Made by a program: the position numbers and the translations under genes. From assembly GCA_020226215.1 (NCBI GenBank), contig CM035232.1, forward strand, positions 61,575,220-61,639,219: a DNA stretch of 64,000 nucleotides. Reading direction: 5' to 3'. Numbering within the stretch: the first letter of the stretch is position 1; each line of letters starts with the position of its first letter. Shown here piece by piece: positions 11,979 to 23,119 of this stretch. The notes beneath the pieces are model-generated. The model was not told where the DNA came from and ran no database searches. It saw only the letters and a list, made by a program, of their open reading frames with translations. The stretch is from Sindora glabra. Its lineage: Eukaryota > Streptophyta > Magnoliopsida > Fabales > Fabaceae.

Positions 11979-12870
11979 TGTGTAGTTGAATAAGAAACTT
12001 CGCATAAGTACTTTGAATTATTATATCTTATGTGCATGCTTTTTTATAAAATTTTCTTGAATTTGTTTAAATTGATATTATCTTCTAACTTTCCAAAATC
12101 AAGAATTTTTTAATAAAGTTTTTAAAAATTATAAAAATCATGAAAACACCAAAATTATCCTTTTTTAGGTGGTTGCCTCAGCCTACAAATATCTCAATAA
12201 AATCCTTTTATTCAAAGCTAAATAGTTGCCATCCACTTGGCTTTATGGAATTTGTCTGCTCTATTTAGTATTGTGTGGCATAAGTCAAATAAAATTTTAA
12301 ATCATGGTTATGATTATACTTTGATTAATAAAATAACAAATAAATATGAAAAAAAATGTGATTGTAACATTGCAAAAAAATGGTTATAAAGTAGTCGACA
12401 ACAATAATGTTTGTCATTGTGGATGACAATTTAGTACCTTAATATGGACATGATAAACCTAAAATTATTGTTTGTCATATTGGATGAGGACAATATTGTT
12501 TTTCTTTACAATGTAACCAAAGAACCCAACAAGCCTTGCCTTTAAGAAACATCATCACGATCATATTCAGAAGAAAAGATTTTTGAAGCCATTATCTAAC
12601 AGAGGATAAGAAAAACTAATGCCATTCACTAATCCTATCAAGCTGAAACCATGTTTTGCTAATACCAAGACAAATAGCATGCAAAATGCAATGACTCTGT
12701 CGTTAATAGGTAATATAGAATCATTATAGCATAATAATACGGTTAGATAGCTTTGTTATGAACTTGGGATTACCTTAAATGGCCTTAAACTATTTCTTTT
12801 TCAACTTGTTGAAAGGATTTAATTTGATTTATACTCTTGTTTAGTTTAATTTCACAAACAAAGCTGAGTT
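11979..12870. other. AT-rich spacer, no gene seen
   Basis: No open frame with recognisable similarity and no repeat pair found in the window. Confidence 0.55.
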
Positions 12871-13159
12871 TGTTAGAATTCTAAATTTTTTTCTAAGTTT
12901 GAGTGCCTTCCTTGGAAGGCTATATGAAATATGTATTATTTGGACATAAAAAATTTTGGTAATTGTTCCTCTTGTATTTTTGCATCAAAGAGTAATTTTT
13001 AATGAATTTTTAGAGACCTAAAAGGACCATTTTGAGAAGATGCTATTTTTAAAATTTTTCAAAATTTGACATTTTGAACTAAAACCCAAAATCTAGATTT
13101 TTATTCTTTGGAGTTTTAATTTTTTTGAATTTTTTTTGAATCCAAATGGGGGGTATTTC

Positions 13160-13240
13160 CTTATTTACATTTATGTCTTAAGTAAATGGAGAGTAAAATG
13201 TTAAAGGGGAAATAAGGACATTTACTTAAATGTAAATAAG
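13160..13240. repeat. Imperfect hairpin in LTR
   Basis: CTTATTTACATTTA (13160-13173) is the exact reverse complement of 13227-13240, and TTAAGTAAATG (13179-13189) of 13219-13229. Together they make a nested stem flanked by AT-rich sequence; it may be a small inserted MITE or part of the LTR. Confidence 0.7.
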
Positions 13241-14470
13241 TTGTTGAGCCCGTGATCCTGTATGCTGAAACGCCCAACCCGTGCCCAGCACGCCCAACCC
13301 GAATAGAACCCTAAAATAGACACAATTGAAAGAGAACCAAGCAGAAACGAAAACACAAAAATAGAAACACGAGAGCACAACAGTAGCAGCAGGGCAGAGC
13401 ACATGCTCTTCTCTTCTTCTTTGTCTTTCACAACTAACCACGCAAGACAACTCCCTTTTCTTCACGTTTCCATACATCTCCTTCTATTTTCTTTCCATTT
13501 CTTGCTACTGCATCTCTTAACCTGTGAGTTCCCTTGCTGATTTCAATTTTTTAGGGTTTTGGACAGAAGCTCTGAAATTTCTTTTCTTTTGCTTAATAAG
13601 GTAATTCCTAAGCTTCATTCTCTTAATTAGGAGTTAGAATAGCTTAAATTAGTTAGTAGATAGTAAATATTAGATTGTTTTAGGCTTATGCATATAGTGT
13701 GGAATTTAGAGATTTTTGAAATAGGAAGCTTGATAATGAATTTAAGTGTTGATTTATGTTTGATTGGTTATTTAATTGCATGCTCAAGGTCAAGGAACAC
13801 TTCCTAGTGGAATTGGTGATTCAAAAAGTGGGAAGAAATTAACTTGAGCATTTTGACCATTTTGTGAGTAGATAATGTATATTTCCATATTTTTATATAA
13901 TTTCCAACTTCTCTATACTTTGAATATTAATTTTAATTAAATTATTAATTATCATTCATTTCTATGAATTTTAATTCCATATATGTGTAGAGCTCTAGGC
14001 ACTCTTGGGATAAATACCTTAAAATTTTCTTGAGTTATAGTAAATAAGAATGATGCTAAAATGGCTTTATGATGAGGAAATAGATTTATGTGGCTTATTT
14101 TGAAATGGTATACTATTGGAATCTTATTATATAATGTTCTTTGAAAGATTATTATGGATAAAGTAATAATGTGTTGAATTTTCACATATGCTTATAAAAT
14201 TTGATTTTTGATGAGTTTGGAATGATATGATGTTGGAGATGTTGAATACCATGATTGAAAGTCTTGATAAACTACACATAGTTGAAAGGAGTATGATTTG
14301 AGACTATTTTAAACTATTGATGTATGAAACTATTTATTTCCAATAATTTCTCATATAACTGTTATTTATATATATGTTTGGTGTTTTGCTATTATATAAA
14401 TTTGTTTTGGGAGAAGACTAGTTAGAAATTATAGCTAACGACAATGATGACATTAGCCTTGGTGCACCTT

Positions 14471-14504
14471 GGTTCGAACCCCAGTTAGCAGGGGACTTGC
14501 TAAC
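14471..14504 (+). other. tRNA-like B box followed by a short hairpin
   Basis: GGTTCGAACCC at 14471-14481 matches the RNA polymerase III B-box consensus. It is followed by a perfect 7-bp stem GTTAGCA (14484-14490) / TGCTAAC (14498-14504). No good acceptor stem or A box, so this is not a tRNA gene; it may be a SINE fragment inside the LTR. Confidence 0.4.
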
Positions 14505-15488
14505 CCCGTGTGTCAGCCAAAACATGTGGATTAGTTTATGGTAGCCTGATAGGTTGTCTTAGAGTTGAGAGCTCTTTGAAATTGTTAATTCATGAGTGGA
14601 ATGCTTATGTTAATCATAACTGGAAATCTCCCACCTCAAAATCTAATTTTGATGGTTTATGTATTTTGAAACTTATTAATTTTGATTGTGTTTATTTATT
14701 CATCATGATTATATTATATTAAAATTTTTACCATGTAATGTTTATGATAATTTCTTTTGATTAAAGAACTTACTACCTATTTCTTGATTTGAAACTTATG
14801 TTTTCATATTCTACTTTTAATGAACATTTCAAGTATTGTTTTAACAAATATAATTGCATAACTTTTGTTATATCTCTTAGTATTGAAAGATTGTTTAACT
14901 ATTTCTAGGGAAAAACTCATGCCATGGTTTGTCCCATTTCCGTTGGGAATTCATATTATCTATTCACTAAGTCCATGACTCACTCTTTTTGTTGTAATGT
15001 TTTTCATATAGAGACTTGGCTCCAGGTTCGTCATCTGCAGCTCCTTAGAGAGAGAGGAGCATTCTTTTGGTGGTGAGCCACACTTTGTTCGTGTGGTATT
15101 AATGTAAAACTTTTATGTGTTTTGAAAGTTGTAAATTTTAAATACTCTTAGATGTGCTCCATTAAACCCATAGGCAGGGCATGCTTCTGTAGACTTATAT
15201 GTATGCATTTTGTTATCATTGAGGAAAGGATTGTCTGGTTACTAAATGACATCAATTATATGTTAATATATATGATTTAATAAGTGGATGTTGAAAGAAA
15301 AAATGGGAAAGTCCATGTAGGACTATGTGTATGTGAAGAGTTATTGTTTATGTATTGGGCATGTAGCCACTTGAGTTTGAAATATGTTACAGGTTATTTT
15401 CTTTATGTTTTAGGCTAACATGGCCATAAGGTCATATTTTGCCCTAAGGTCATTCACCAGTCACAACCCCTAATTTTCGGTCATGACA

Positions 15489-16139
15489 CAAAATATGTTC
15501 TTCATGGCAATTACAATGGAGATGCAAAGAATTTGTGGTCAAAGATCTTTGCATATGGTGGATTTAGTCTAGATTCTACAAATTTATCTCTATATTGAAT
15601 AACACTAAAAAAAATGCACCCAAGATATCCATCAAACTTAATAACTCTTTTTTAAAGAGTACATTAAACTCACTTTTTTTTGTGATTTAGTATAATTACA
15701 CATATATATCCTTTTTTTTTTTCATAAATATACACTAATTTACATTTTTATATACACTTACCTACCTTCATTTCTAGTTTAAACATACACTCAAATCTCT
15801 CATATTTCAAAAATAAAGAAGATAAATATATTTCTTAAAGTGAAAGGAATGCAACTATAATTATATTAAACTTCAAGAGAGTTAACTATAACTTGCTTTT
15901 TTTTTTTCTATTAAACAAGTAAATTATATTGATCTCTCATATACATTGACCTTTCCTTTTATATACACTTAACTTTCTTCTTATTTATTTTAAACATATA
16001 GTACTTTCATTGTTTTTAAAAAATAAAAAAGGTGAGTATATATTTTTTAAAATGAAAAGAATATAAATGTAATTAAGTTTTAGATGATGTGAATAAAATT
16101 TACAGATAATAAGCTGTAATGGCAAGGATGCCATTGATT
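15489..16139. repeat. 3' flank of PP2-B gene with degenerate duplicated AT-rich repeat
   Basis: No gene. About 15665-15890 and 15900-16090 are two degraded direct copies sharing a 'TATACACTTA' block, 'TTTAAACATA', an A-rich middle and 'AATGAAAAGAATATAAATG'-like ends. The copies adjoin the stop codon of the F-box gene. Confidence 0.5.
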
Positions 16140-16541
16140 TTATACATTATGTTTAGGCCTAAACTCAATCCCTTCAACAAGAAGACTAGATTTTTTGATT
16201 GAGTCACCAAGCAGCCTACAAACCACAAAGCCATCATCCTCAAACTTATTGAAGAACTCACCCATCTTAATCTCCATCCATCCATTGCCTCTTTGTTTAG
16301 GTCTTTTAACACTTTCTTCTTTGGTGTCTAAGAGCAATCTTTTCATAGAATCATTTTCATTTCCTTCATAATTTACACTCAATTCCACGCATCTCTCTTC
16401 AAATCCACTTTTTTTTCTTCCAAACTTAAAGACAAAAAATAAAAAATTGCATATCTTGTATTTGGGGACAAAAGTCTTGTCCCTATCTTTCCCTTGATTT
16501 CAAGCCACCATACATATATGAGCTTTGCTACTTCAGGATAC
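16140..16541 (-). CDS. PP2-B: PP2-B gene exon 3 (PP2 domain)
   Basis: 402 bp from acceptor CAG|GTAT to TAA at 16140. The first frame, continuing from exon 2, reads RYPEVAKLIYVWWLEIKGKI then GTRLLSPNTRYAIFYF and then runs into stops. The remainder (VFKFGRKKSGFEERCVELS through QRGNGWMEIKMGEFFNKF to EGIEFRPKHNV) is open in the next frame. The switch falls in a T-rich run (TTTTTTATTTTTTG, about 16435-16450), so a homopolymer length error or a real indel explains it. The PP2 C-terminal signature GWMEIKMGEFF and GIEFRPK is intact. Confidence 0.87.
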
Positions 16542-19500
16542 CTGTACAACAAATGTAATTTAGTTACTAGCCTTCAATAACAATAATTTGAGTTATAACT
16601 AGTTGCTTACTTGTTTATGGATGATACTTAAGCATAATTTACATTTTTTATAAGAAAATTTCTTTTACATATATTGATGAGGAAACAACATGATATTTGT
16701 ATTTATGGTTTAAAAAAAATATAATATCTAGAGTTATAATAGTAGAGAAAAGTAAATTTCACTTTAAAATAGACGAAATTGCTTTCCTAGTATTCTTTTT
16801 ATTAAATATTATATAAATAAAATACTTTCTTCTATATTAATATTTTGTAATTATATTTTATAAAAAATACTTTCCATCAAACTAAATGAAATTTTAAAAT
16901 GAACAATTTCATATTTTACTTTTTCCATTTCATGTATTTAGCTAAAATCATGTGTAATTCAATTGTGCGAGGATACAGAGATGGTACTGTAAATTACATG
17001 GCAAAATATCATTGATATTGATTAAAATTGTAATTTGAATTTTTTCTAGGGCATTAATTGGTTTAATTCTCAACATACTCACTAATTAAAGCCTTTCTCT
17101 CTCTCTCTCTCTCTCACACACACGCACACGCACACGCATTGCCCAAATTCAATGAATTGACACACACACATTGCTCAAATTCAACACACACACAATGCCC
17201 AAATTCAATGAATTGACACATTGCCCAAATTCAACACTTCCCAATAAAATGCATTTTTACAATCTCACAAATAACTTAAAAATTCCTGGAAGTTTTATTT
17301 CATTTCCCAATAAAATGCATTTTTACAATCTCACAAATAACTTAAAAATTCAATAGTGTAACACGGTTACAAATCCAGTACATCAACTTCTTCTCTCTTT
17401 GTGGTTTTATGGAAAAGCCATCGGATGCTAGAAAATTTTAGATTTATTCAATGAAAAAGGCCATCATTATTATTCATTTACATTGAAATTTTATATGAAA
17501 TTTCAAAATTAGGAGGAACACAAAATTATCATTTAATCTCAATCATTCATATAATTGATTTTGTTATTTATCTCAGATCTCAAAACATTTGAATATAAAA
17601 ATGTTACGTTTTTGGAGAAAAATAGTGAGAATAGAGAAGACAAAATGTAGAGGTGGTTTTTTCATAGATGGGTTATGCAGGTGGTTTCTTATTATTCAAA
17701 TGAATTTTGGAAACAATCAGTTCATACTTCTATCTTTTCTTTATTAGCTACTCACTGTGCCCTAAATATTACTCATAGTATAAGTACCGTAAAACTGATG
17801 TGATAAACTGAGGCTCAATAAATTATAACTAAAATACATCTTGAAAATATTAATGGACAGATATATGAATTCCAAAGATAATATTAATTGAGAGGAGAAA
17901 ATTGATTAATATTTTAATTTTTGAAATAATTATTCATTCTATTTGATGATTCACTAAAAAAGTATATCTTGAAAAAGAGTAATGTTAGAGCTTAAATATT
18001 TTCACTATTAAATAATATTTTTTCAAATTTTAAAATAAATAAATTAAAAACTAAAAATAGAAATTCTTTACGATAATAACAATCTAACTATTAAAACAAT
18101 CGATTTATCAAGAAATTCAACTTCTCCTTGCCATTATCCCCTGAAAAAAGATGTAACGAAAAGCGGAGACAAGCAAAATACCTGGAGTCCCGTGAGGAGG
18201 TCCATTTCCAATAACGTCGTGTTTCCCCCCAAATGATTGAAAGCCCTCTTGCACCAACCATGTAGCATTTTTTGCCACTCTCTCTTTCCAAGGAAAAACT
18301 CTGTTCCATGTAAATATCAATCTCATTTACTGTGTGATTCAGAATTAAAGGTTGCGGTTGAAGATGAGATTATAATTCTCCAATTCCCTCTGTGATTTTT
18401 TGTTACTTCTCAATTTCATTTCTTATTTATTAGATTTGATCTAAATTTTTTTATTCAATATACAAATTTTTTATATTTGCCCAAGATTTTTATTTCATTT
18501 TATTAGTTGGGTGCACAATTTTTTTTAATTAATTGTGACAAGGAATTTTTACACTTTTTTTTCCTCTGAGAAACAAGTGATATTTAATTTTGTAAATATG
18601 AACACAATTTGTAAAGATTTATTTTTAAGGTATGAGCGTATGATTCTTTTTTCTTTTATTATAAAAATAATTTTTTTTCCTTTTCTTATAAATCTTTTCT
18701 TGTTCAATTAATTTTACCTCATGAAATTGTTATTACTACGGAGAATTTACTTGCAATTGCCTTCAATGGATATAAAAACGCATTGTACACAGGAAAGTTT
18801 AACTTGAAGATCAATGTTTTTGTTTCAAATATTATATCCATCATTTTGTCTTCAAAATTCACTTTTCAATTAAGTTCTCACAAATTATATTATATTATAT
18901 TATATTGCAAACAAAATCCATCTCACATTGTTTTCAAATGTGTGAGTGAGATGTAAGGCTTACGATGATGCAACTCTCTCACCCTACCCACCCATGCGAA
19001 CAAAATTGTAAGAACCTGAATTAAGTGGAATTGTAGCTGACTTCTGTAATACGATGTAGTGCTGTAGGCTAATCCCTAAATTTTGATCGAATCTCTGGTT
19101 CATTAGTGCTGGCGAAGTATGGTTAAGCTTTGGGGTCACTATGGGAGTTGGAAGATTATAAAAATTTTCCAATATTTTTATATTATTATATTTTTTAAAA
19201 AAATACACACTTTACTCATATATAATATGATAGCAACTTGCTCACTAGTGATCTCAAATATTAAAAAGAAATTACATATTATTTGCAATCTTAACACTTT
19301 ATTTGTTCCTTCCATCCAAATGTGACATAATCTAGCGAATGCCTTTTATGTACCCTACTTCCTCATCAACTAAATTCAGAAGTTCTAAATATTTCATTTA
19401 TATTATATATTGCTCCATTGCTTTCCTAATCTCAAATTCAAATATCATAATCTCATAAGATGAAATTAGGGATAAGTTAAAATCAAATCAAATTAGGATT

Positions 19501-22258
19501 AACAAGGGAATGTATGAATTGCATACAATAATTTTGTCATATTTGGATAGAAATATATGATAGGTGGATAAAATATTAACAATGCAAATTACAAGTGACT
19601 TTTTTTGTCATTTAAACCACAAGTGAGCGAGTTGCAAATAGTATCATAACATATATAGATAAAGTATACTTTTTTATTTTTTAACAAAATTACATATAAC
19701 CATCTAAAGTTTAAAATATTTTCATTCAAATTTTTAATAAATTATATTTTATTATCCCTAAAATTTCTCTTTTTAACTTCCCTAATATAATTGTAACAGG
19801 CTATATGGTTAAGTTAGTTGTATAGTGTTAGAATTTAACTTAAATTCTAATAATTACTAATTTGATATTATTTCCTATTTTTTTATTTTGGTATTCAAAT
19901 TATGATTGTTATCAATTTGTAATTATTTCTTATTTTGAATTAGGATCATTTTGTTTTAGCAAGTCTTCAAGGCATATAAATATCTTGTATTTAGGTATAA
20001 ATTATTTGTTGAATAAACTAATATCTGAGATGAGAGAATTATGTGTTGTGATCCTATTTATGTATTTAGGTGTTTACAGGTTAAGTGTATTTTAGGCGCA
20101 AGTTTGATATAACCCCCTTGAAGTTATAAATTATTGGCAAAGTATATTTTGGATGTATTGAGGTGTAAATTTGAGAATAATCAAATATTTTATAAACCTT
20201 CTCTTTGATTCATTTAGTAAATGTTGTTCATTGTTATTGTTTATGAGGTAGGTTAAAAATCAAATCATATTACATTATCTATGATTTGCTAATTTTATAC
20301 TTTCTTGATTTTGTATTATGTCAATGCATTGCTTTTGCATCACTGACTTTCCAAAGGGGTATCAAAGCCAAATTCTACCAAGTTTGAGTGGTGTTTGTTT
20401 AGATGATTTGTTGGTTTTATTAGTACATTCAAATTGAGTAAAGAAGTTGTGGCATAGATTTGTTTTGAAGATTATTAATCCCAAATTTTGTATGAACAAC
20501 AAATTTATTTTATATTTCTAATAATTTCATTTGGATGGCTCTTTGTGGAAAAGATAAAGTAAATTTGATACATGTATAAAATGCTAATGTTACACTAGTG
20601 GTAAAATTTTGAAGATATTTGTGATTTTTAGAGAAAACGAATCAAGATTTAGAGTTTTAAGATTTTTTTATGGTAGAATTGTGTTAAAGTGGAGATTATT
20701 AAGACTTAATCTAAATCCTAATAATTGCCAATTTGAGATTATTTCCTATTTTGGATTATTCTTCTATTTAAATTGAAATTATTACCAATTTATAATTATT
20801 TCCCATTTTGAATTAGGATTCTTTTGTTTTAACAAGCTGGTAAAGCCTATAAATATGTTGTATTTAAGTATAAACAATTTGTCAAAAAAATTAATATATA
20901 AAGTGAGAGAGTTTGTATTTGAAACTCTCATGAGAATTACCATTAATCCTATAATTAATTCGTATTCTTTTGATGAGATAATATGCATTAAGTGAAGAAT
21001 ATATATACCATTTGTAAGAATATATATCACTTATTAAAATAAAATTGAGATATTTTAGGTATATTTAAGCTATAAGTTTGAGAAGGGTCAAGTATATTGC
21101 AATCTCTATCTTTGATTTCTTTTTAATAAATTTTGTTCACCATCTTCACCTATTAAATAGGCTAAAAGTTAAATTATGTTAAATTATACGTGCTTAACTA
21201 ATTTTAGGCTTCTTTAACTTTGTATTATACCAACGTATCACCCTCATATCGTCAATTTCTCCAACATCTAGCGTTGTTTACAACTTAAAGCAGTGGGGAA
21301 ATTAGTTCCCAATGGTTACTTGGAGGAAAACAGAAAGCACTAATTGGAAGGTAGAATTAAGGGTCATTTATTGGGTAGAAACTTGTCAAGTACCTTGTCC
21401 TATACATAAAGAATTTTTTGCAATAATTTTAATTTCCTTAATTAAATAATTATGAAGTCTTCTTGAAAGATTTACAACGAAATTTATTATCTACGTTCCT
21501 TTCCTTACAAGAATTTACTTCTACGAAAGTGAGCGGTGAGCCTAACACCTCCAGGACTAGATCACACATAAAGTGAAAAATAAAAAATAAAAAATAAAAA
21601 TTCAAGTATTCAAAAGTTGGGAATTTAATTTAATTTAATACTACAAAGACTTAAAATCTTTTTCCAAATAGCGTTCAGGGCTCATGGGTATTTCTTTTGG
21701 ATCCCATATTCTAATGGACTCAGTTAATTATACTCCCACTGAAATTAATTGCTAAATAATATTTCAAATATAAAACAATAAATTCTCTTCAAATTAATTA
21801 CCCAAAATGAATTAAACTCAAAATTAATTATTCTAGGAATATAATCAAAATAATCCAAAATCGTTCGACAACTTTGCCTCAATTGGGTCTCAATAATAAA
21901 TCTCTACTCGAATATAGTAAAATGGTACTAATTCCTTCCAAAAAAAATAATAATTGCTTGTTTTATTGTAAAATTAAGCTGAGCTGAGATCTTACCATGG
22001 TGTTGTTGGCTACAAAAACAGGATGATCACAAAGATGAAATAAAGTTGCTTTCTGGGCAATGAATTCAAAGTTGGGGATGAAGATTGGGAAATTATGTCT
22101 TCAAGATCCGATGGCAGGAATCTTCCCCACACAGCATCTGATTCTGCAGCAACTTTGAAAGCAGAAGATACAAGAGATGTTCTTGAAGCATCCTTAGGTG
22201 ATGTAAAAGAAATTAGTTTGGAAACGCACCCTTCAGGCAAATCTCTGGTGAAATCCAT
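16140..22258 (-). CDS. PP2-B: F-box/PP2-B-type protein gene, three exons, two frameshifts
   Basis: The only recognisable host gene. Reading the minus strand, exon 1 (22258-21996), exon 2 (18300-18182) and exon 3 (16541-16140) join to about 262 codons with an N-terminal F-box (LPEGCVSKLISFTSPKDA, SLVSSAF, SDAVWGRFLP) and a C-terminal PP2 domain (SGKKCYMVGARGLSIIWG, RYWKW, PEVAKL, WWLEIKGKI, QRGNGWMEIKMGEFF, LLVEGIEFRPK). The three-exon layout and phases match the plant PP2-B family, usually about 260-300 residues. Members act as SCF ubiquitin-ligase receptors through SKP1 binding; the PP2 part is lectin-like. Introns of 3695 bp and 1640 bp start GT and end AG. One base is missing in exon 1 (codon 75) and the frame shifts in a T-rich run of exon 3. 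It is either a recent pseudogene or an intact gene with assembly errors; no other stops interrupt it. Confidence 0.85.
17095..17137. repeat. (CT)n / (CA)n compound microsatellite
   Basis: A CT run (about 17095-17115) passes directly into CA/CACG repeats, followed by decayed 'ATTGCCCAAATTCAATGAATTGACACA' minisatellite units to about 17230. Directly seen. Confidence 0.9.
17238..17351. repeat. 48-bp exact direct duplication
   Basis: 17238-17285 is repeated identically at 17304-17351 (begins TTCCCAATAAAATGC, ends AACTTAAAAATTC) with 18 bp between, period 66. Identity suggests a recent duplication within intron 2 of the F-box gene. Confidence 0.93.
18182..18300 (-). CDS. PP2-B: PP2-B gene exon 2
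   Basis: 119 bp, 39 codons plus two bases, frame fully open: SFSLERESGKKCYMVGARG then LSIIWGETRRYWKWTS. The SGKKCYM and RYWKW blocks mark the start of the PP2 domain. Exon 1 ends after a Met codon, and the acceptor CAG|AGT gives the family-typical M-SFSLE junction. The donor is CCAG|GTATTT at 18182/18181. Two overlapping open frames here (18091-18326) are this exon read through into intron 2 and its other-frame shadow. Confidence 0.88.
18301..21995 (-). other. PP2-B intron 1, enlarged by an LTR element
   Basis: 3695 bp, donor GTAAGA at 21995, acceptor GGAACAG ending 18301. Contains the small Copia-type element at 19826-21266. The remainder is AT-rich with no gene. The short frames at 18984-19208, 19119-19325, 19862-20095 and 20782-21030 are not supported as genes. 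Confidence 0.75.
19826..21266 (+). mobile_element. Small non-autonomous Copia-type LTR element (TRIM-like)
   Basis: Direct repeats of about 528 bp (19826-20353) and 570 bp (20697-21266) flank only 343 bp of internal DNA. A primer-binding site resembling the initiator-Met type, GGGTATCAAAGCC (20357-20369), follows the left LTR by three bases. A polypurine tract AAAGTGGAGAT (20686-20696) abuts the right LTR. The flanks TATAG (19821-19825) and TCTAG (21267-21271) agree at 4 of 5 bases as a decayed target duplication. Each LTR has a TATAAATAT box (near 19976 and 20850). No coding capacity. It lies antisense to the F-box gene within intron 1. It is slightly larger than typical TRIMs, so 'TRIM-like' is an inference. 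Confidence 0.8.
21996..22258 (-). CDS. PP2-B: PP2-B gene exon 1 (F-box)
   Basis: Starts at ATG 22258 with MDFTRDLPEGCVS; this Met is chosen because family members begin a few residues before DLPEGC. The F-box occupies roughly residues 5-50. The frame is open to residue 74 (KQLYF). Beyond that the expected HLCDHP appears only after a +1 shift, implying one C missing in a TTTC(C)ATC context. With that base the exon would be 88 codons and end on a complete Met codon at the donor ATG|GTAAG (21996/21995). As written, the unshifted frame reads on as IFVIILFL and stops. A short overlapping plus-strand frame (22265-22501) upstream is not supported as a gene. Confidence 0.85.
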
Positions 22259-22500
22259 TTTCTGTTGATATTTTTCTTTCTTTGCACCTCCTGTTTGTTA
22301 CTTATAATTCTGAGTGAAGTTTATGCAATTTTGACAGCGGACGCCCAACATATGCTTTCAAGGTCGAGTACGACGAAACTTTCGACGAGTTCGGTGACCT
22401 GCGTGACTGGCTGGCAGCATGTGAAAACAAAGAAAAATCGAGTGGGTCAAGTTGTAGACACGGAAACGCATTTCAGTTTACTTGATTATATTAATAATTA
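22259..22500 (-). promoter_or_regulatory. Upstream region of the PP2-B gene
   Basis: Locally GC-richer than its surroundings. On the minus strand a TATA-like TTATAAG lies at 22307-22301, only about 45 bp before the ATG, leaving a very short leader if used. Proposed from position only. Confidence 0.3.
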
Positions 22501-22950
22501 ATTAATTTAATTAATTTTTACTTAATAATTAATTTAACCTTATTAATTATTTAAAAAAATATATAATAAAATTAATTATTTATAATTATTTATTATACAT
22601 AAAATAACATATAAAAGTATGAATATATTTTATAGGTTATTTTAATATCTAAAATATTTTATAAATTATTTAATAAATTAAATTTTTTATGAATAATATA
22701 TCATTATAATTTATTATATATTAAATATTTTTTAAATTAAAATAATATAATTTTTACATTTCGAGGCATAGAGGTAAAAGAGAATAATTGGTCTAAGTTT
22801 TTTCAGAAACAGCAAATTAGAAAATATGAAAATTAATGAGGGTAATTTAGTATTTTCATTATTATTTAAGGATTGGTTAGTTAATAATATTGGTCCTTCT
22901 AACATTTTTTTAACGGCAAATAGAAGAGCAATTAATTACTCCAATTAACT
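22501..22950. other. Very AT-rich spacer, no gene seen
   Basis: Dense TTAATTAA-type sequence; nothing else identifiable. Confidence 0.6.
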
Positions 22951-23070
22951 AATTGCTAAATATTAAAACTCACTGATTTAATTATTCATTCAACTAATTT
23001 TAATCTAGTTAATTGCTAAATATTAAAACTCACTGATTTAATTATTCACTCAACTAATTTTAATCAAATT
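22951..23070. repeat. 60-bp tandem duplication
   Basis: Unit AATTGCTAAATATTAAAACT… occupies 22951-23010 and 23011-23070 with only a few differences. Directly seen. Confidence 0.9.
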
Positions 23071-23119
23071 AACTAAAAGTCATTTAAGAGCAATCTGTTA
23101 AACACATCCTACAGTTTGG

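Larger units (their letters stand above)
12871..15488 (+). repeat. Probable long Gypsy LTR (solo or truncated)
   Basis: Starts TGTTAGAATT and ends …TTTTCGGTCATGACA, typical termini of plant Gypsy LTRs. It contains 'AGAGACCTAAAAGGACCATTTTG', a GC-richer leader with CCCAACCCG motifs near 13265-13310, a CT-rich stretch near 13405-13500, and a GC-richer 3' tail near 15400-15488. There is no matching target duplication (GAGTT before, CAAAA after) and no primer-binding site follows, so the borders are uncertain. Short open frames at 13222-13477 and 13952-14185 lie within it and are not genes. Confidence 0.5.
16542..18181 (-). other. PP2-B intron 2
   Basis: 1640 bp, donor GTATTT at 18181, acceptor TTGTACAG ending 16542. 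Contains simple repeats at 17095-17351 and otherwise AT-rich sequence with no gene. Confidence 0.8.

Noticed and set aside
18091..18326. Two overlapping frames as separate small proteins
   Set aside because: One is exon 2 of the PP2-B gene read into the intron, the other its shadow frame.
22265..22501. 78-codon plus-strand open frame opposite the PP2-B upstream region
   Set aside because: No recognisable domain; lies antisense to the promoter of a well-supported gene and is explained by locally higher GC.
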